From Cladorrhinum sp. PSN259 (lineage: Eukaryota; Ascomycota; Sordariomycetes; Sordariales; Podosporaceae), in NCBI GenBank assembly GCA_033725935.1, contig MU867071.1, positions 1 through 52,442 on the forward strand: 52,442 nucleotides of DNA, given 5' to 3'. Of this stretch, positions 42,977-52,442 are shown one piece after another (position 1 is the stretch's first letter; each line of letters starts with the position of its first letter). The notes beneath the pieces are model-generated. The model saw only the letters and a program-made list of their open reading frames with translations, did no database searches and was not told the DNA's origin. A program made the position numbers and the translations under genes.

Positions 42977-44749
42977 CTAAGGAGCCCAACTCTTATAAAC
43001 GCCCTCATACCTCTTCTTCGCATCACTGGCTCCACCATTAGTTACACCACCACTAGCATGAGGAATAATCCCAGTCAACTCCTTAATAGGGGCCAAAATA
43101 GTAGGCAATTTCCCAACAACAGCAGACCTAGGCGAGCTCCCACTCTGTCCACTCGTCGTGCTAGTAGCGCTCGTAGGCTCGGAAGGCGCAGGTGTTGCGT
43201 CTAGAATAGCTGACAAGCTAGGTTGCTTACTGGCACTGACGCTGATGGCACTTAATGGCTGCCCATTCTGGTCCTTGTGTGCTGCAGGAGAAATGGACAT
43301 ATTCCGTGAAGGAGGGCTAGGGATGTGTGATGCTGCGGAAATACCGTTCTGCTGTTGGGTGGAGGTAGGCATGGTCAATGGTGGAAGAGGCCCTCCATGT
43401 GGCGCAGAATTCCTGCCGGCCAGATAAGGATCAATACTCCCAACTGCTGCCTTGGCGGCCGCCTGAAGCTGTAGTGACCTCGGCGACTCATGCGGCGGCT
43501 GTGATGGTCCGGATGGTGAGCGAGGAGCTGGGAGCGTAGGCTGCGCTGATGGCTGAAGTGTAGATGGTGCTGGCGATGGAGCAGAATAAGGATGCTGTAG
43601 TGGTGGCAGGTGATTCTGAGGATTTGGCAATGGCCCTTGTTGATATGCAGGATGATGTGGTGGATGCGCTGAATGAGCAGGATGACCGGCAGCTGGGTGT
43701 CCTACACCATTTGAGGGCGGTGGGTAGTGCGGGTGCGGCTGGTGATGTGGCGGCTGGTGATGCGGCGGCTGGTAATGTGGATGCGGCGGTTGGTGTGGTG
43801 GGTGAGACTGGTGCTGTGGGTGGGACTGATGTTGTGGGTGGTGTTGATATGGTGACTGCGGCTGTTGATGAGGATGGCTGTATTGATGGTGCTGCAGTGG
43901 CGGAAGTTGCGGTTGGTCATGATATGGTGGTGCTCCCCCGTTATACGGCGGGCCTTGCTGGTATGGCGGTGTTGGCATCTGCGTATGAGGCCAGTATGGC
44001 TGTTGCTGCCATGCAGTGTGCATGTATGGAGGATTGTGTGGTGAAAAGTGAGGTGGCATTGGCGCGCGGGTCGATGGTGGGCCTGCGTCGTTCATGCTGG
44101 ACTCAGGGTACATGCCCTTGGCAGGAATGATACCCCTGAGATGGGGATCCGTCGATGGCTGAGGCAGATCGGTCTGTGAGCGGGTGTAATACGAGATGAG
44201 GTGAAGGTGCTGTCCTGTTGATGTGGTAATGCTGAATGACTGCTTCATCAGACCATCCGCCTTGTACCTGTAACCAAGGCCGTCGGGTTCTCCGTCATCT
44301 TGATCCTCGTCGCTACCGCGGCCAGAGTCTGGAGTCTTGCCGGCACCTCGTCTGCCATTAAAGCTGGAACCCCCTCCTCTCTTGCCCTCCATTTCCCTGT
44401 ACGTCAGAAAGCTTCCCGAGACACGACTGGCGCTCCACGACTTGCCATCCGTCCATCTGCGCATGCCTGCTTCCCGCTCATCCCAGACGAAAACGGAACC
44501 AGACCGAATCAGCTGTCGCTCCTTCTCTGATAATCTGCGTTGCACTCGTGGGTTGAGTCCGAGCCGGCAGGCCTCGAATAGTTTGATGGCATCGCCCGGG
44601 GTCTTGATCAGGCCGTAGTAGGTCTCCATTGAGTTTGTGTTGTTCATGTTTGCTGCTTTGTTGCTGCTGCGCGGAAGTTTGCGTGGTGAAACCAATGACG
44701 AAGAGTTGGAACCCAAGTCTGGGCGATGATGGCTGACAAAGGCGGTCAT
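42977..44749 (-). CDS. pac2: Gti1/Pac2-family (WOPR) transcription factor, Pac2 type
   Basis: Fungal-specific DNA-binding regulator of the family that includes S. pombe Pac2 and Gti1 and the Wor1/Ryp1/Sge1 regulators; it controls mating, morphogenesis or virulence programmes depending on species. It is 590 residues in one exon. WOPRa runs about 41-128 (TPGDAIKLFEACRLGLNPRV, GSVFVWDEREAGMRRWTDGK, SWSASRVSGSFLTYREMEGK). WOPRb is about 155-190 (GLGYRYKADGLMKQSFS, HLHLISYYTRSQ). KRGGG after WOPRa and the VWDEREAGMRRW wording fit the Pac2 branch rather than Ryp1/Sge1. The C-terminus is a Pro/His/Gln-rich region with HPQHQSHP-like repeats, a likely activation region. Start choices in frame are 44749 (weak context), 44647 (A at -3, better) and 44629, where the family usually begins; the first 40 residues may be leader. 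Confidence 0.92.
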   Translation of the reverse strand: MTAFVSHHRPDLGSNSSSLVSPRKLPRSSNKAANMNNTNSMETYYGLIKTPGDAIKLFEACRLGLNPRVQRRLSEKERQLIRSGSVFVWDEREAGMRRWTDGKSWSASRVSGSFLTYREMEGKRGGGSSFNGRRGAGKTPDSGRGSDEDQDDGEPDGLGYRYKADGLMKQSFSITTSTGQHLHLISYYTRSQTDLPQPSTDPHLRGIIPAKGMYPESSMNDAGPPSTRAPMPPHFSPHNPPYMHTAWQQQPYWPHTQMPTPPYQQGPPYNGGAPPYHDQPQLPPLQHHQYSHPHQQPQSPYQHHPQHQSHPQHQSHPPHQPPHPHYQPPHHQPPHHQPHPHYPPPSNGVGHPAAGHPAHSAHPPHHPAYQQGPLPNPQNHLPPLQHPYSAPSPAPSTLQPSAQPTLPAPRSPSGPSQPPHESPRSLQLQAAAKAAVGSIDPYLAGRNSAPHGGPLPPLTMPTSTQQQNGISAASHIPSPPSRNMSISPAAHKDQNGQPLSAISVSASKQPSLSAILDATPAPSEPTSATSTTSGQSGSSPRSAVVGKLPTILAPIKELTGIIPHASGGVTNGGASDAKKRYEGVYKSWAP

Positions 44750-45200
44750 ATATAACGTCGTCCGCTAGGGATATTTTTTGGGATATTTTTTGTGAGTTTT
44801 TCCTCCTTCCCTTCCTCAACTGCGTGCGGCTCTTAAATCCACCATCAAGGTTTTAAGGCTGTGATGAAAGTCGTCAAGGTTGTGTGGTGGCTGGAATAAA
44901 GCTCGGGGGTAAGTATACCGTATCTCTACCTGTGGGGCATGGTTAACCTTTTTGAAAATCTGGAAATGACCGAGGCAAGTATAAACGATGTGATGTGCGA
45001 GGCTTAGGCCGTTTGGGTAACCTGAGACGTCGCGAGGGGGGTCCTGGTGGAGAGGGCGGAAAGCCTTGGCGGAGTAGGTAATTTGTTTTAACGTTTTGGT
45101 GACGTGGATTTGTGAAGATGTAGAAGTGCGACAGAAGCTTGATGGAACCTTGGATGCTGCATGAGCCCCTCGACTGTTCGTCGGCGACAAGACCACGTCA
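44750..45200 (-). other. Upstream leader region of pac2 with an open frame lacking ATG
   Basis: This should be the promoter or 5' leader of pac2. A 126-codon frame at 44816-45196 on the same strand is open but starts with GTG; its only internal ATG is close to the stop. A short uORF of about 25 codons lies near 45089-45163. Whether these are a separate exon, leader or chance cannot be decided from sequence. Confidence 0.4.
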
Positions 45201-47156
45201 GGCTCACGAGACGTACAGGGTCACAGCACCGGCTCTAGCGGAGCAGTCCAACGCTTCACCATGTCCATGTCCCCCCTTCACTTGAAGGTTGTGTGTTGTT
45301 TTTATTTATTCCCTTCCCTTCGGGGCACACAGCCCATGTTGGCCTCCGCCCGCCGTGAATGGATACTTCCATGCCATCCACCTCATACGGCCATATGCTT
45401 TCCATGGTGATGATACTTGGACGCGGTGAAGGGGGTAATCCAAAGGGGTGGAAATGGGAAACGAGATAAAGTGGAAACCACCGATGATCCTCATCCCTAA
45501 GCAGTTTAAGCTTTGCAACGCAGATGCTCGACTCAACGAACCAGTCCACCCCCCTTTTTTCTCCAACAGCCATCAAGCCCACCTGTCACTTCTTCCACCG
45601 GCCTTGCCTTGTGCCACATGTGAACACTTGTTGTTGACGACGATGATGGACAGCCAAAAAAAATAAAAAATTATAATATGAGAAAAAAGTCATAAACCTA
45701 CCAAGCAATGAGGGATACAGAATGGACCAATGACTTGATGGATCGGCTAACTCGGAAAAGGGAAGAAGCTCGTTTGGATGGAATCGAAGTCGAGGTCGAA
45801 GTTGGATGTTGATATCAATGATGCAGACGATGGAACAATGGATGTGACACTCGAAGAGAGGTTGTGTGGGGAGTTAATTTTTGGTGGTTGAAACTGCCAA
45901 CTTCGCTGGTTCGTGGGCGTTTAGATAGTTTTGGTGTGTGTTGAGACGACGAGCGAAACGCAGGCGGGCGGGTGTATCGGGAAGTTTAGACTTATATCAA
46001 ATAAGTGTGGGTAATTTTCAAACAAAAAGAGGAGATAAAAAATAAAAGCCCAGAGTGAAAATAAGGTCGCGAAGCGGAGGATGGGGGGGAGGGGACCGCG
46101 GTTGGCGGCTGGCTGGTGCGGATCGGCTGCAGGTGCTGGTGGTCCTCGATGATGACGATGCAGCAGGCAGTCCACTGGCACATGGGTGTCTCGGAATGTG
46201 GGAGTGGAGAAAATAGGGTTGTCAAGAAAAGGGAAACGGGCGTATTTCCCGGGGCCTGCCTTGTCAGTTGAGAAAAAAAAGATTTCGATTTGCCCTCTGG
46301 GAAGTTACGAGGTGTCTGATACCCCGGTTACCGTGACCTGAAATTACACGGGTTTAACTCTAAAGAGGCAATAATCAGACGACTTGGAAACCAAGACATA
46401 TTCCAACCAAGAAATACCAAGACGACCCAAGACTGACCTGTCCCCACACTCTTAAAAATGCCAAGCTCAACGCTGCCTCATGTTGGGGTTGGCGGTTGAT
46501 AGACGTCCGTTGTTTGCCGTTACATGGCGGGGGAATTTTTGGATTTTTTTTTAAAAATTCTTCTTTTCTCTCTATCATTCTCAGAATCTCTTTTTCTGGG
46601 GCAGTGGTTAGGTATTCTGTGGGGGGGAAAGAGCAAAATGCCCCCTGGCTAAATCAGAAATGCATTTCATTCAATTCAAGAATTTTACAAGCTTTCTTTT
46701 TCTTCCTTTCTCCATCCGGATCCTGGCTTTTCAGGTTGCTCACATTTCGCCAAGCAAGGCCAAGCTGTGGAGCAGGCAAAAGCCAAGCCAACCTTTTTCC
46801 AAGCACACATGAGCCAAGGTGGGCGCAATCATCGTTTTTCAAGCTCACAAGGGCTGCGAAACTCCACCTGGATGCGTACGGCGTAAGCTTATCAAACGCA
46901 TCGATACGCTCAAGGGAAAACTATGTCCGAGCCCGCACGTAGGCAGAGATATTAAACCAAATGGTCCATTTGCTGTTTGAACTTTCCGTCGGTGTGGACG
47001 GATGAATGTGATGATGTTGGATGGCTTGCATTTTGACGAGGCCTCAAAGCTGCCATGAGAACGTGGCGCCGACGGGGGACCTTTTTCTTTACACAAATCA
47101 ACCCAGTTTGAGTAATATGTAATTCGGTTTCGTTTCCCCCAAACAAGCGTTGGTGC

Positions 47157-47968
47157 TGGGACCTACACTAGTATAGTGTGGTGGCGTGTAGATAGTTCCG
47201 ACCAACAGCCTTTGAGAGCGACAGTGACAAGACAAGACAAGCTGCGCCGCCTCTGTGCAAACAGACCCAAGGGGCGAAAACGAACCGCTGTTTATTGTCT
47301 ACCGACAACGGACGGCACTCGGAAAACTTGATGCTCGCAACCGGTAACGATATCCAATTGGCCCATCTGCGTTTGTAACACCAACAATAAGGCATGGATG
47401 AGGGAGCTCGGACTCGTCCCCATGATATTCGTGTAGCACAAAATCCCCGTGCTGCCGTTGGATCTCGAATTGACATTTTCCTGGGATCAAGTTGCACCGG
47501 CAGACGGGTGTGACACAAAGTTTTTTTGTTTCGCTTCCAGAGGTAAGCGCCTGATTTGTTCCTTTTTTTCTTCTTTTTTTTTTCGGGCAGAGGCTTAGTT
47601 ACTCGGAATGTACCACAAGTGCAATTTGCCTCCCTGCCCTCCTGTCAGCACTACACAGGAGCAAAAAGGTCGTTGTTGAGCCGCATACTTGACCAAAAAG
47701 AGCTTCAAGTTTCAAGGCAACAACTTTGTTGGTTTGGCTGCGTAGTGTAGGTCCCAACTGCAGAAGATCTTTCACAATGGTACGGTTACGTTCCAACGTC
47801 TGCCTGACACAACACGCACGCTCTGTCTCCGAACCTGCTGATCGCGATAAACTCCGGCGGTGACAAGGTTGTTCAGGGAGGCATCAGCCAGTCGTTCTAC
47901 TTGCTGACCCTTTGTGTTCCACAAAGGGTCTAGTGTCATTCAACTACACCATAGTGTGGTGTCGTGTA
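47157..47968. repeat. Cluster of short inverted and direct repeats, possible small mobile-element remnant
   Basis: TGGGACCTACACTA at 47157-47170 recurs as its exact reverse complement at 47743-47756, framing 600 bp. Inside the left end, TAGTGTGGTGGCGTGTA (47174-47190) recurs at 47952-47968 with one mismatch, both copies preceded by CTACAC. A perfect hairpin lies between at 47906-47930. I see no target-site duplication or transposase. It resembles a MITE-like or decayed element, but chance is not excluded for any single match. Confidence 0.35.
47906..47930. repeat. Perfect 11-bp-stem hairpin
   Basis: GACCCTTTGTG and its exact reverse complement CACAAAGGGTC are separated by TTC. It lies in geneless DNA next to the repeat cluster. 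Confidence 0.8.
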
Positions 47969-50244
47969 ATACGTAAACCAAGTTAACGATTGCCTGAAAA
48001 TGGCCCCTGTTGGCGAAAGAATGAGATACACTAGCGTAGATGGATGATTGACTCCACATGAGAGACAAAACCCAAGATGAATGATGATATTCATCATGGG
48101 GTGATTGGTGCGAGGCTTGGGCTTTCCTTGTCGGTCGTCGGCCAGGCCCAGGGGGTGAAGTTGGGAAAATAACAGAAATTAAGACCCCTGTAACACCAAG
48201 CAAAGCAACCGCTCGGAATTGTTATGGAAATAGGAATAGGATTTCAAGCTTATTTCACGGCGCCGCCTAGCGCGCATTGGCATTGGCATTCACCTGGGTC
48301 CCCTCCCAAAGAATCCGACATGCCAGGCCTTGGCTTTCCATGCCGCCGTCGAACACTTGTCAAGACCCTGTGACTCCGACTCCGAGATAACTCCACCTGT
48401 TTGTAACAGACTTGTTTCTCTTTCTCTTGCCAGATACCTGATTCCGCCATGATAACGCCGAGCGTGGCCCCCAACAACAAGTTGTCCTGAGTGATAGCCT
48501 AGACCCCAGCGCAAGGCACGCGCGCCGAGTGTAATGCCAAGGGGAAACTTATGACGCCTTCTGGTAATCTGTAGCGGGAACCCGATTACAAATCGCGAGA
48601 GCACCGGTAAGCATCCCTGTCGGCCATGTCTTGGGATGTGCCATGATGGTCTTGGCGTGCTCGGCACAGTTTAAACTCGTATTGTGGCTTGATGCGAGGT
48701 ACCGATACATTGGTAAACAATTACCTATTGATTTCCACACCCAGCCCCAATCGCAGCCCTGTTGGTGACACGCACACACCAAGTGTAGGTGGTAAAGAGC
48801 GAAGCCCGAGGGGCGTACAATAAATATTACGTTGATGTGTTGATTATCTTTGTTGGTGCGGTGCGTGATGATCCCACGTAACAGCTTCCTTGAATGATCA
48901 AAACAGCGCTCGCACCAACAAAGCTCTTGTTGGAATAAGAATCGAGTTTCCGTTCCTGCTGCTCTTGTTGCAGACTGCAGTGGGCGGCGGGTCTTAGTCA
49001 GATCCTTTATCCACCAATGTACCCCGTCCCATCCGTATTCGCGTTCCGAGATGCGCACCCAGACTAGAATTCGTCACTGTTTCAATCGTGCTGTTCTCAG
49101 GACATGATGCTCCGTCCCTGCCGGTCGGCCGGGGAAAGTGATATCTTTTACGGGGATAGTCGCTCGTTAGGGCGCCTCCATGAGACAAGCTTCACAGAAC
49201 TGAACGCAAGGAGTAGCCGCAGAGACTCGGAGGTAAGAAAATGTCAAGGTGAGCATCAAGACTATGGCGCATGCCTGGAAAGAGATCCTCGCAGTTGGCC
49301 AGAGCGCCACAGAGGCACAAACCAGACACGCACATGTTGAAAAACTGTTAGTGTAATGGGCGAAATTGCAAAATGCAACCTCGAGATAAGAATTATGCCG
49401 GTATGCCATGATTTTCGGACTGTTGTTGGATCCAAGGTTCCGGTCCGAACTTGGTGTGGCGGCCGCGGTTTCCAGACACAGAGATGGAGCCGGCTTGTCG
49501 TCCACGGGAACACAACTTGGCACGGGCGAGCCAAGCTGGAGAAGGTCTTGGAACTTCTTGGGCATTCTTGTCGAATCGTCACATGTTGCGATAACGAAAC
49601 CAAGTGACAAAAAAAGAGCATGGTACCTTGGAAACCTTAATGGTGCAAAATGTGGAAAGTGTGTCGATGAGGAAGGTGTCAACTTGACCTTTTTTGATGG
49701 TGTGGATGCCGACAACTCTCCGTGATCGAATTAGGGTTCTTCTCCCACCTTCCTCTTTTCAGTCTCCATTTCCATTGTCAAATGTCTCACTGTGCATCAT
49801 TGGCAGCAGATTGGCGCTGATATCCCGCCGACTAAACCGCCACCAAGCCTTGTTTCTGGTTAAGCATGATTTTAAGGCTTCTGATCCGAGACGCACACAT
49901 CATTTTATGTAACATTACACTGCAATACACACACACACAAAATCCTGACCTTCGGAGGGTTCAAACGCCACTCGTCTTAACGGATGAGGGAATATTATGC
50001 TGTCGGGCACTTGAGATGATATTCTCGGTCTTAAAAACGTATCAGGAGTCTCCGAGGGTGGTCCCGGGCAAACTCGTTGAAAGAGGGCATCCAATGACAA
50101 TTCACCGCTTACACAAAGCCGAAGTTTCTCAAGGCGTCGTCTGTTTAAGGTTAATAAACGCAAACAAGAAAAGCAACAGCCAAAAAAAAATCAAATTCCA
50201 AAAATACGCCCGGAACGGGCCTTTCTCTCCCGCTTGTCATGTCA

Positions 50245-50270
50245 TCTGTCTGTCTGTCTGTCTGTCTGTC
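50245..50270 (+). repeat. (TCTG)n microsatellite
   Basis: Six and a half perfect TCTG units in non-coding DNA. Confidence 0.9.
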
Positions 50271-51398
50271 CGCCCGAGACCACTGATCAGCCCCTCTAGA
50301 TGCCTTTTCAGGCCCATTCATCGTTCCGACTTTCGCACTCTTCGACACCACACTGGCATTTTGTCCATGACATCGCACGTCACACCAAGGAGGCGGGTCG
50401 ATCAGGCGGTTAACCTGGCATTTGCCGATGTTTGATTGCGAGCCAACGTTGTACAAAGTTGGGCACCAACACGAGAACGAAGCCTTTGTGTCCTCCTCCA
50501 GCAATCTACCTACCTCCTGGTTCCATCCGCCCCGGCCCTCTTTTCGGACGTAAACAGGAGAAATCAGCACTACTGATACGAGTAGCAGAATTGAGCTGTG
50601 AAGGCTAAAGCGGCTCCAATTCCGACCGAGAAAAAGTAAAACTCACCGAACGTCAGCACCGGCTGACATTGCCGCAAAGACCGATTTACAATGCGAGGCC
50701 GGTTACACAAAACCCAAGGTTCCAAAAGGAGAAAACTGATCGCCCCCGGCACTCCTTTCTGCCAAGATCAAAAAGGGTCACAGGGCTGATCTGCCGTCAT
50801 CAAGAACCAGCCCAATGCCACATCACAAAATCCCTTAATTTTACACCAACATTCGGACAAACTCCCCGATCAAGCCCATGACACTCAGAAACAACGCTGG
50901 ACTCGGATATGGCGGACATTTCTTGCAACGAAAAGCAACACTGAACGTCAAACTCAGCAAGTAGTACTCCGTGGTGTAAGGATGGTGTGTGGCTCTTGTC
51001 AGACCCTTCGTAACAACTTATCTCCTTTCGCTCCTATGCACTCGATTTGGTATACAAATACACATACACAAGGCTACGGGTGTGGGTTGGATGTGGATGT
51101 GATGAGCAAACCGCTGGACAGCCACGGCTTGGCTGCAGCTTCAGCTGCTTTCATAGAACGACGCACCGCACGCACAAAAACGCGGGATGATGATTTGTGT
51201 AGTGTTTCCCATCACTCCGAAACTCCGTGTGATGTGAGTTGTCGTGGTGTCTAACTTATCAATGAGGCACACATGGCGGGTGTTTTTCACACGACACATA
51301 CACACAAAAGAAATACAGCTGGTTTTCCGGGCTTCTTTTGTGTAACAAGGCCAAAAATCTCTTGGCAGCCTTATCTTGAATCTTTTGATTCACAGCAA

Positions 51399-51429
51399 CA
51401 GACGGACGAACAGACGGACGAACAGACGG
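51399..51429 (+). repeat. 12-bp tandem repeat
   Basis: CAGACGGACGAA repeated two and a half times, itself built from GACG/CAGA words related to the complement of the TCTG tract about 1.1 kb to the left. Confidence 0.85.
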
Positions 51430-52320
51430 GGCGGCGCATTGTCGTTGGTTCCCTACGCAAGTAAGATCCGAAATCTCGGTCTCTTTTCCCCATTTCCCCG
51501 GTACGCAACCAACAAATGGGGGTATCTGGATCTTTACTTCCTTCCCGTTTATGTGCCGTATAGATACATCATGCGGGGGGCAAGTTCGCAAGTAGAGATC
51601 ATGTTGGGGAAGGTCTCGGGAGGTGCATGGCAGTGTGGGTGGGCAGAACCGTTTGTCAGCTCCTACACACACTCGCACCCGTGTGGCCCCCCCACTCACA
51701 CACCCTGACTGTCCGCTGCTTAAGCTTAATTCGCAAAAGGCTTTTTAGTGTGTGTGTGTACCAATTTCATCGAGAGAGGGGACCTGCACGGGCTGCCTCG
51801 CATGGCTTTTAATCCTTTTAGCGTAACGAACAGGGGGGGATGGAATCCTTCACCGAGGTTACGCGAAGCGTTTTCTTTCATGATACCAGGGCAAATCCAA
51901 CAAACGCGTATAGTTTTGTGCAAGTATTCGTGGGTGTCGCTGAGAAGGTGAACTCTATCACTCACCAAATCAATCATCTTCCGCGGAGCATCACATCATC
52001 ATCACTTAACATCAAGCGCAACCACGGCTTGATGATCACCTCAGATCTTATTGGGTTTGTCTCATCGTATACTTTGTAATACCTCACCATCTTCGTTTTC
52101 CCACCCAGGCTCAAGTCCGCCTGGGCACACGTAAACGCCTAACCAGCCCCCAACCACACAACCACATTTTGGGAAGTCGTCTGATGTTGCATTTCTGGTA
52201 CTTATAAATGCTTACGCGTCACACAAACCCATTCGACATGGTACCGTATTGTACGGTAATGCGTATTTATTGATGATCTCCTGACAGCAAAACAATCCCC
52301 TTTTGTCCTCGTCCTGACTC

Positions 52321-52442
52321 GGGGGGGGGGGGGGGGGGGCCAAAAAAAAAAAAAAAAACAACCCCCAGCCCCAAAATTCACCCCGGAAAAATAAACCAAA
52401 AATACCCAACCACCAAAAACCCAAAATTTAACAGCCGCACAA
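52321..52442. repeat. Homopolymer-rich right edge
   Basis: A G run of about 19, then CC, an A run of about 17, then about 80 bases nearly devoid of G. Like the left edge and the gap flank this looks like degraded contig-end sequence and should not be interpreted biologically. Confidence 0.65.

Larger units (their letters stand above)
45201..52320. other. Geneless right arm
   Basis: About 7.1 kb in which I find no recognisable protein, tRNA or rRNA gene. Frames of 100-190 codons occur on both strands (for example 48549-49058 minus and 49167-49715 minus), but they lack ATG starts, overlap each other or show no domain. Simple repeats at 50245-50270 and 51399-51429, and the repeat cluster at 47157-47968, are annotated separately. 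Confidence 0.5.

Noticed and set aside
43564..44130. 188-codon plus-strand frame over pac2
   Set aside because: Val/Asp/Gly/Ala-rich antisense reading of the Pro/His/Gln repeats in Pac2; not a gene.
48549..49058. 169-codon minus-strand frame opening at GTG
   Set aside because: No ATG, no domain recognised, no splice model improving it. Left as part of the geneless arm.
49167..49715. 182-codon minus-strand frame opposite another open frame
   Set aside because: Starts at TTG, overlaps an open frame on the other strand, and shows no family resemblance.
50245..51429. Idea that the TCTG tract and the CAGACGGACGAA tandem form an inverted-repeat pair of one element
   Set aside because: Only short simple-sequence words are shared and the flanks do not match, so independent microsatellites explain it better.

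Overview
This is a nuclear window from a filamentous ascomycete (Pezizomycotina). The signs are short GT-AG introns of about 50-70 bp, wide intergenic spaces full of microsatellites, a dispersed single 5S rRNA gene with its own TATA box, a Gti1/Pac2 (WOPR) regulator, a fungal-type phosphoketolase and a lysine-rich linker histone. I cannot place it below that level with confidence. I recognise ten protein genes and one RNA gene. I see no prophage, plasmid, CRISPR or secondary-metabolite cluster. The window looks like a whole contig: both ends are homopolymer-rich, and a 10-N gap near 19.96 kb is flanked by an apparently duplicated low-quality stretch.

Layout, left to right. An MFS drug:H+ antiporter-type transporter (987-3144, minus, three exons) and a Ras GTPase-activating protein (6496-9018, minus, four exons) lie in sparse DNA. 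From 9 to 16.3 kb there is mostly non-coding sequence with a 5S rRNA gene (14326-14445), a weak orphan ORF near 12.5-13.0 kb and what looks like a broken gene at 14.7-15.3 kb. A phosphoketolase (16482-18968, plus) starts six bases after a (CA)n tract. It converges on a gene for the Hpc2 subunit of the HIR histone chaperone (20151-22418, minus). RPAP1/Rba50 (24119-25450, plus) converges on condensin SMC4 (25963-31036, minus). SMC4 diverges from an ELYS-domain gene (31621-32598, plus). After about 3.9 kb of AT-richer DNA come linker histone H1 (36458-37712, plus, five exons) and a proline-rich protein with NPF/DPF motifs (39581-41479, plus). The Pac2-like transcription factor (42977-44749, minus) is last. 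The final 7.5 kb has no recognisable gene but holds a cluster of short inverted and direct repeats at 47.16-47.97 kb.

Biologically, the middle of the window is rich in chromosome biology: Hpc2 (nucleosome assembly), SMC4 (condensation), an ELYS-like nucleoporin and H1 (linker histone) all lie within about 17 kb. The order is probably incidental, but SMC4 and ELYS share a 584-bp divergent promoter. The other genes are signalling (RasGAP, Pac2), central carbon metabolism (phosphoketolase), transport (MFS) and a probable endocytic scaffold. I found no clearly new multi-gene system. The best leads are the 600-800 bp repeat cluster at 47 kb, the NPF/DPF orphan protein, the divergent 5S gene whose stem keeps complementary arms, and the decayed ORF beside it. 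Exon boundaries were placed by hand from splice consensus, frame continuity and remembered family sequence, not from transcripts.
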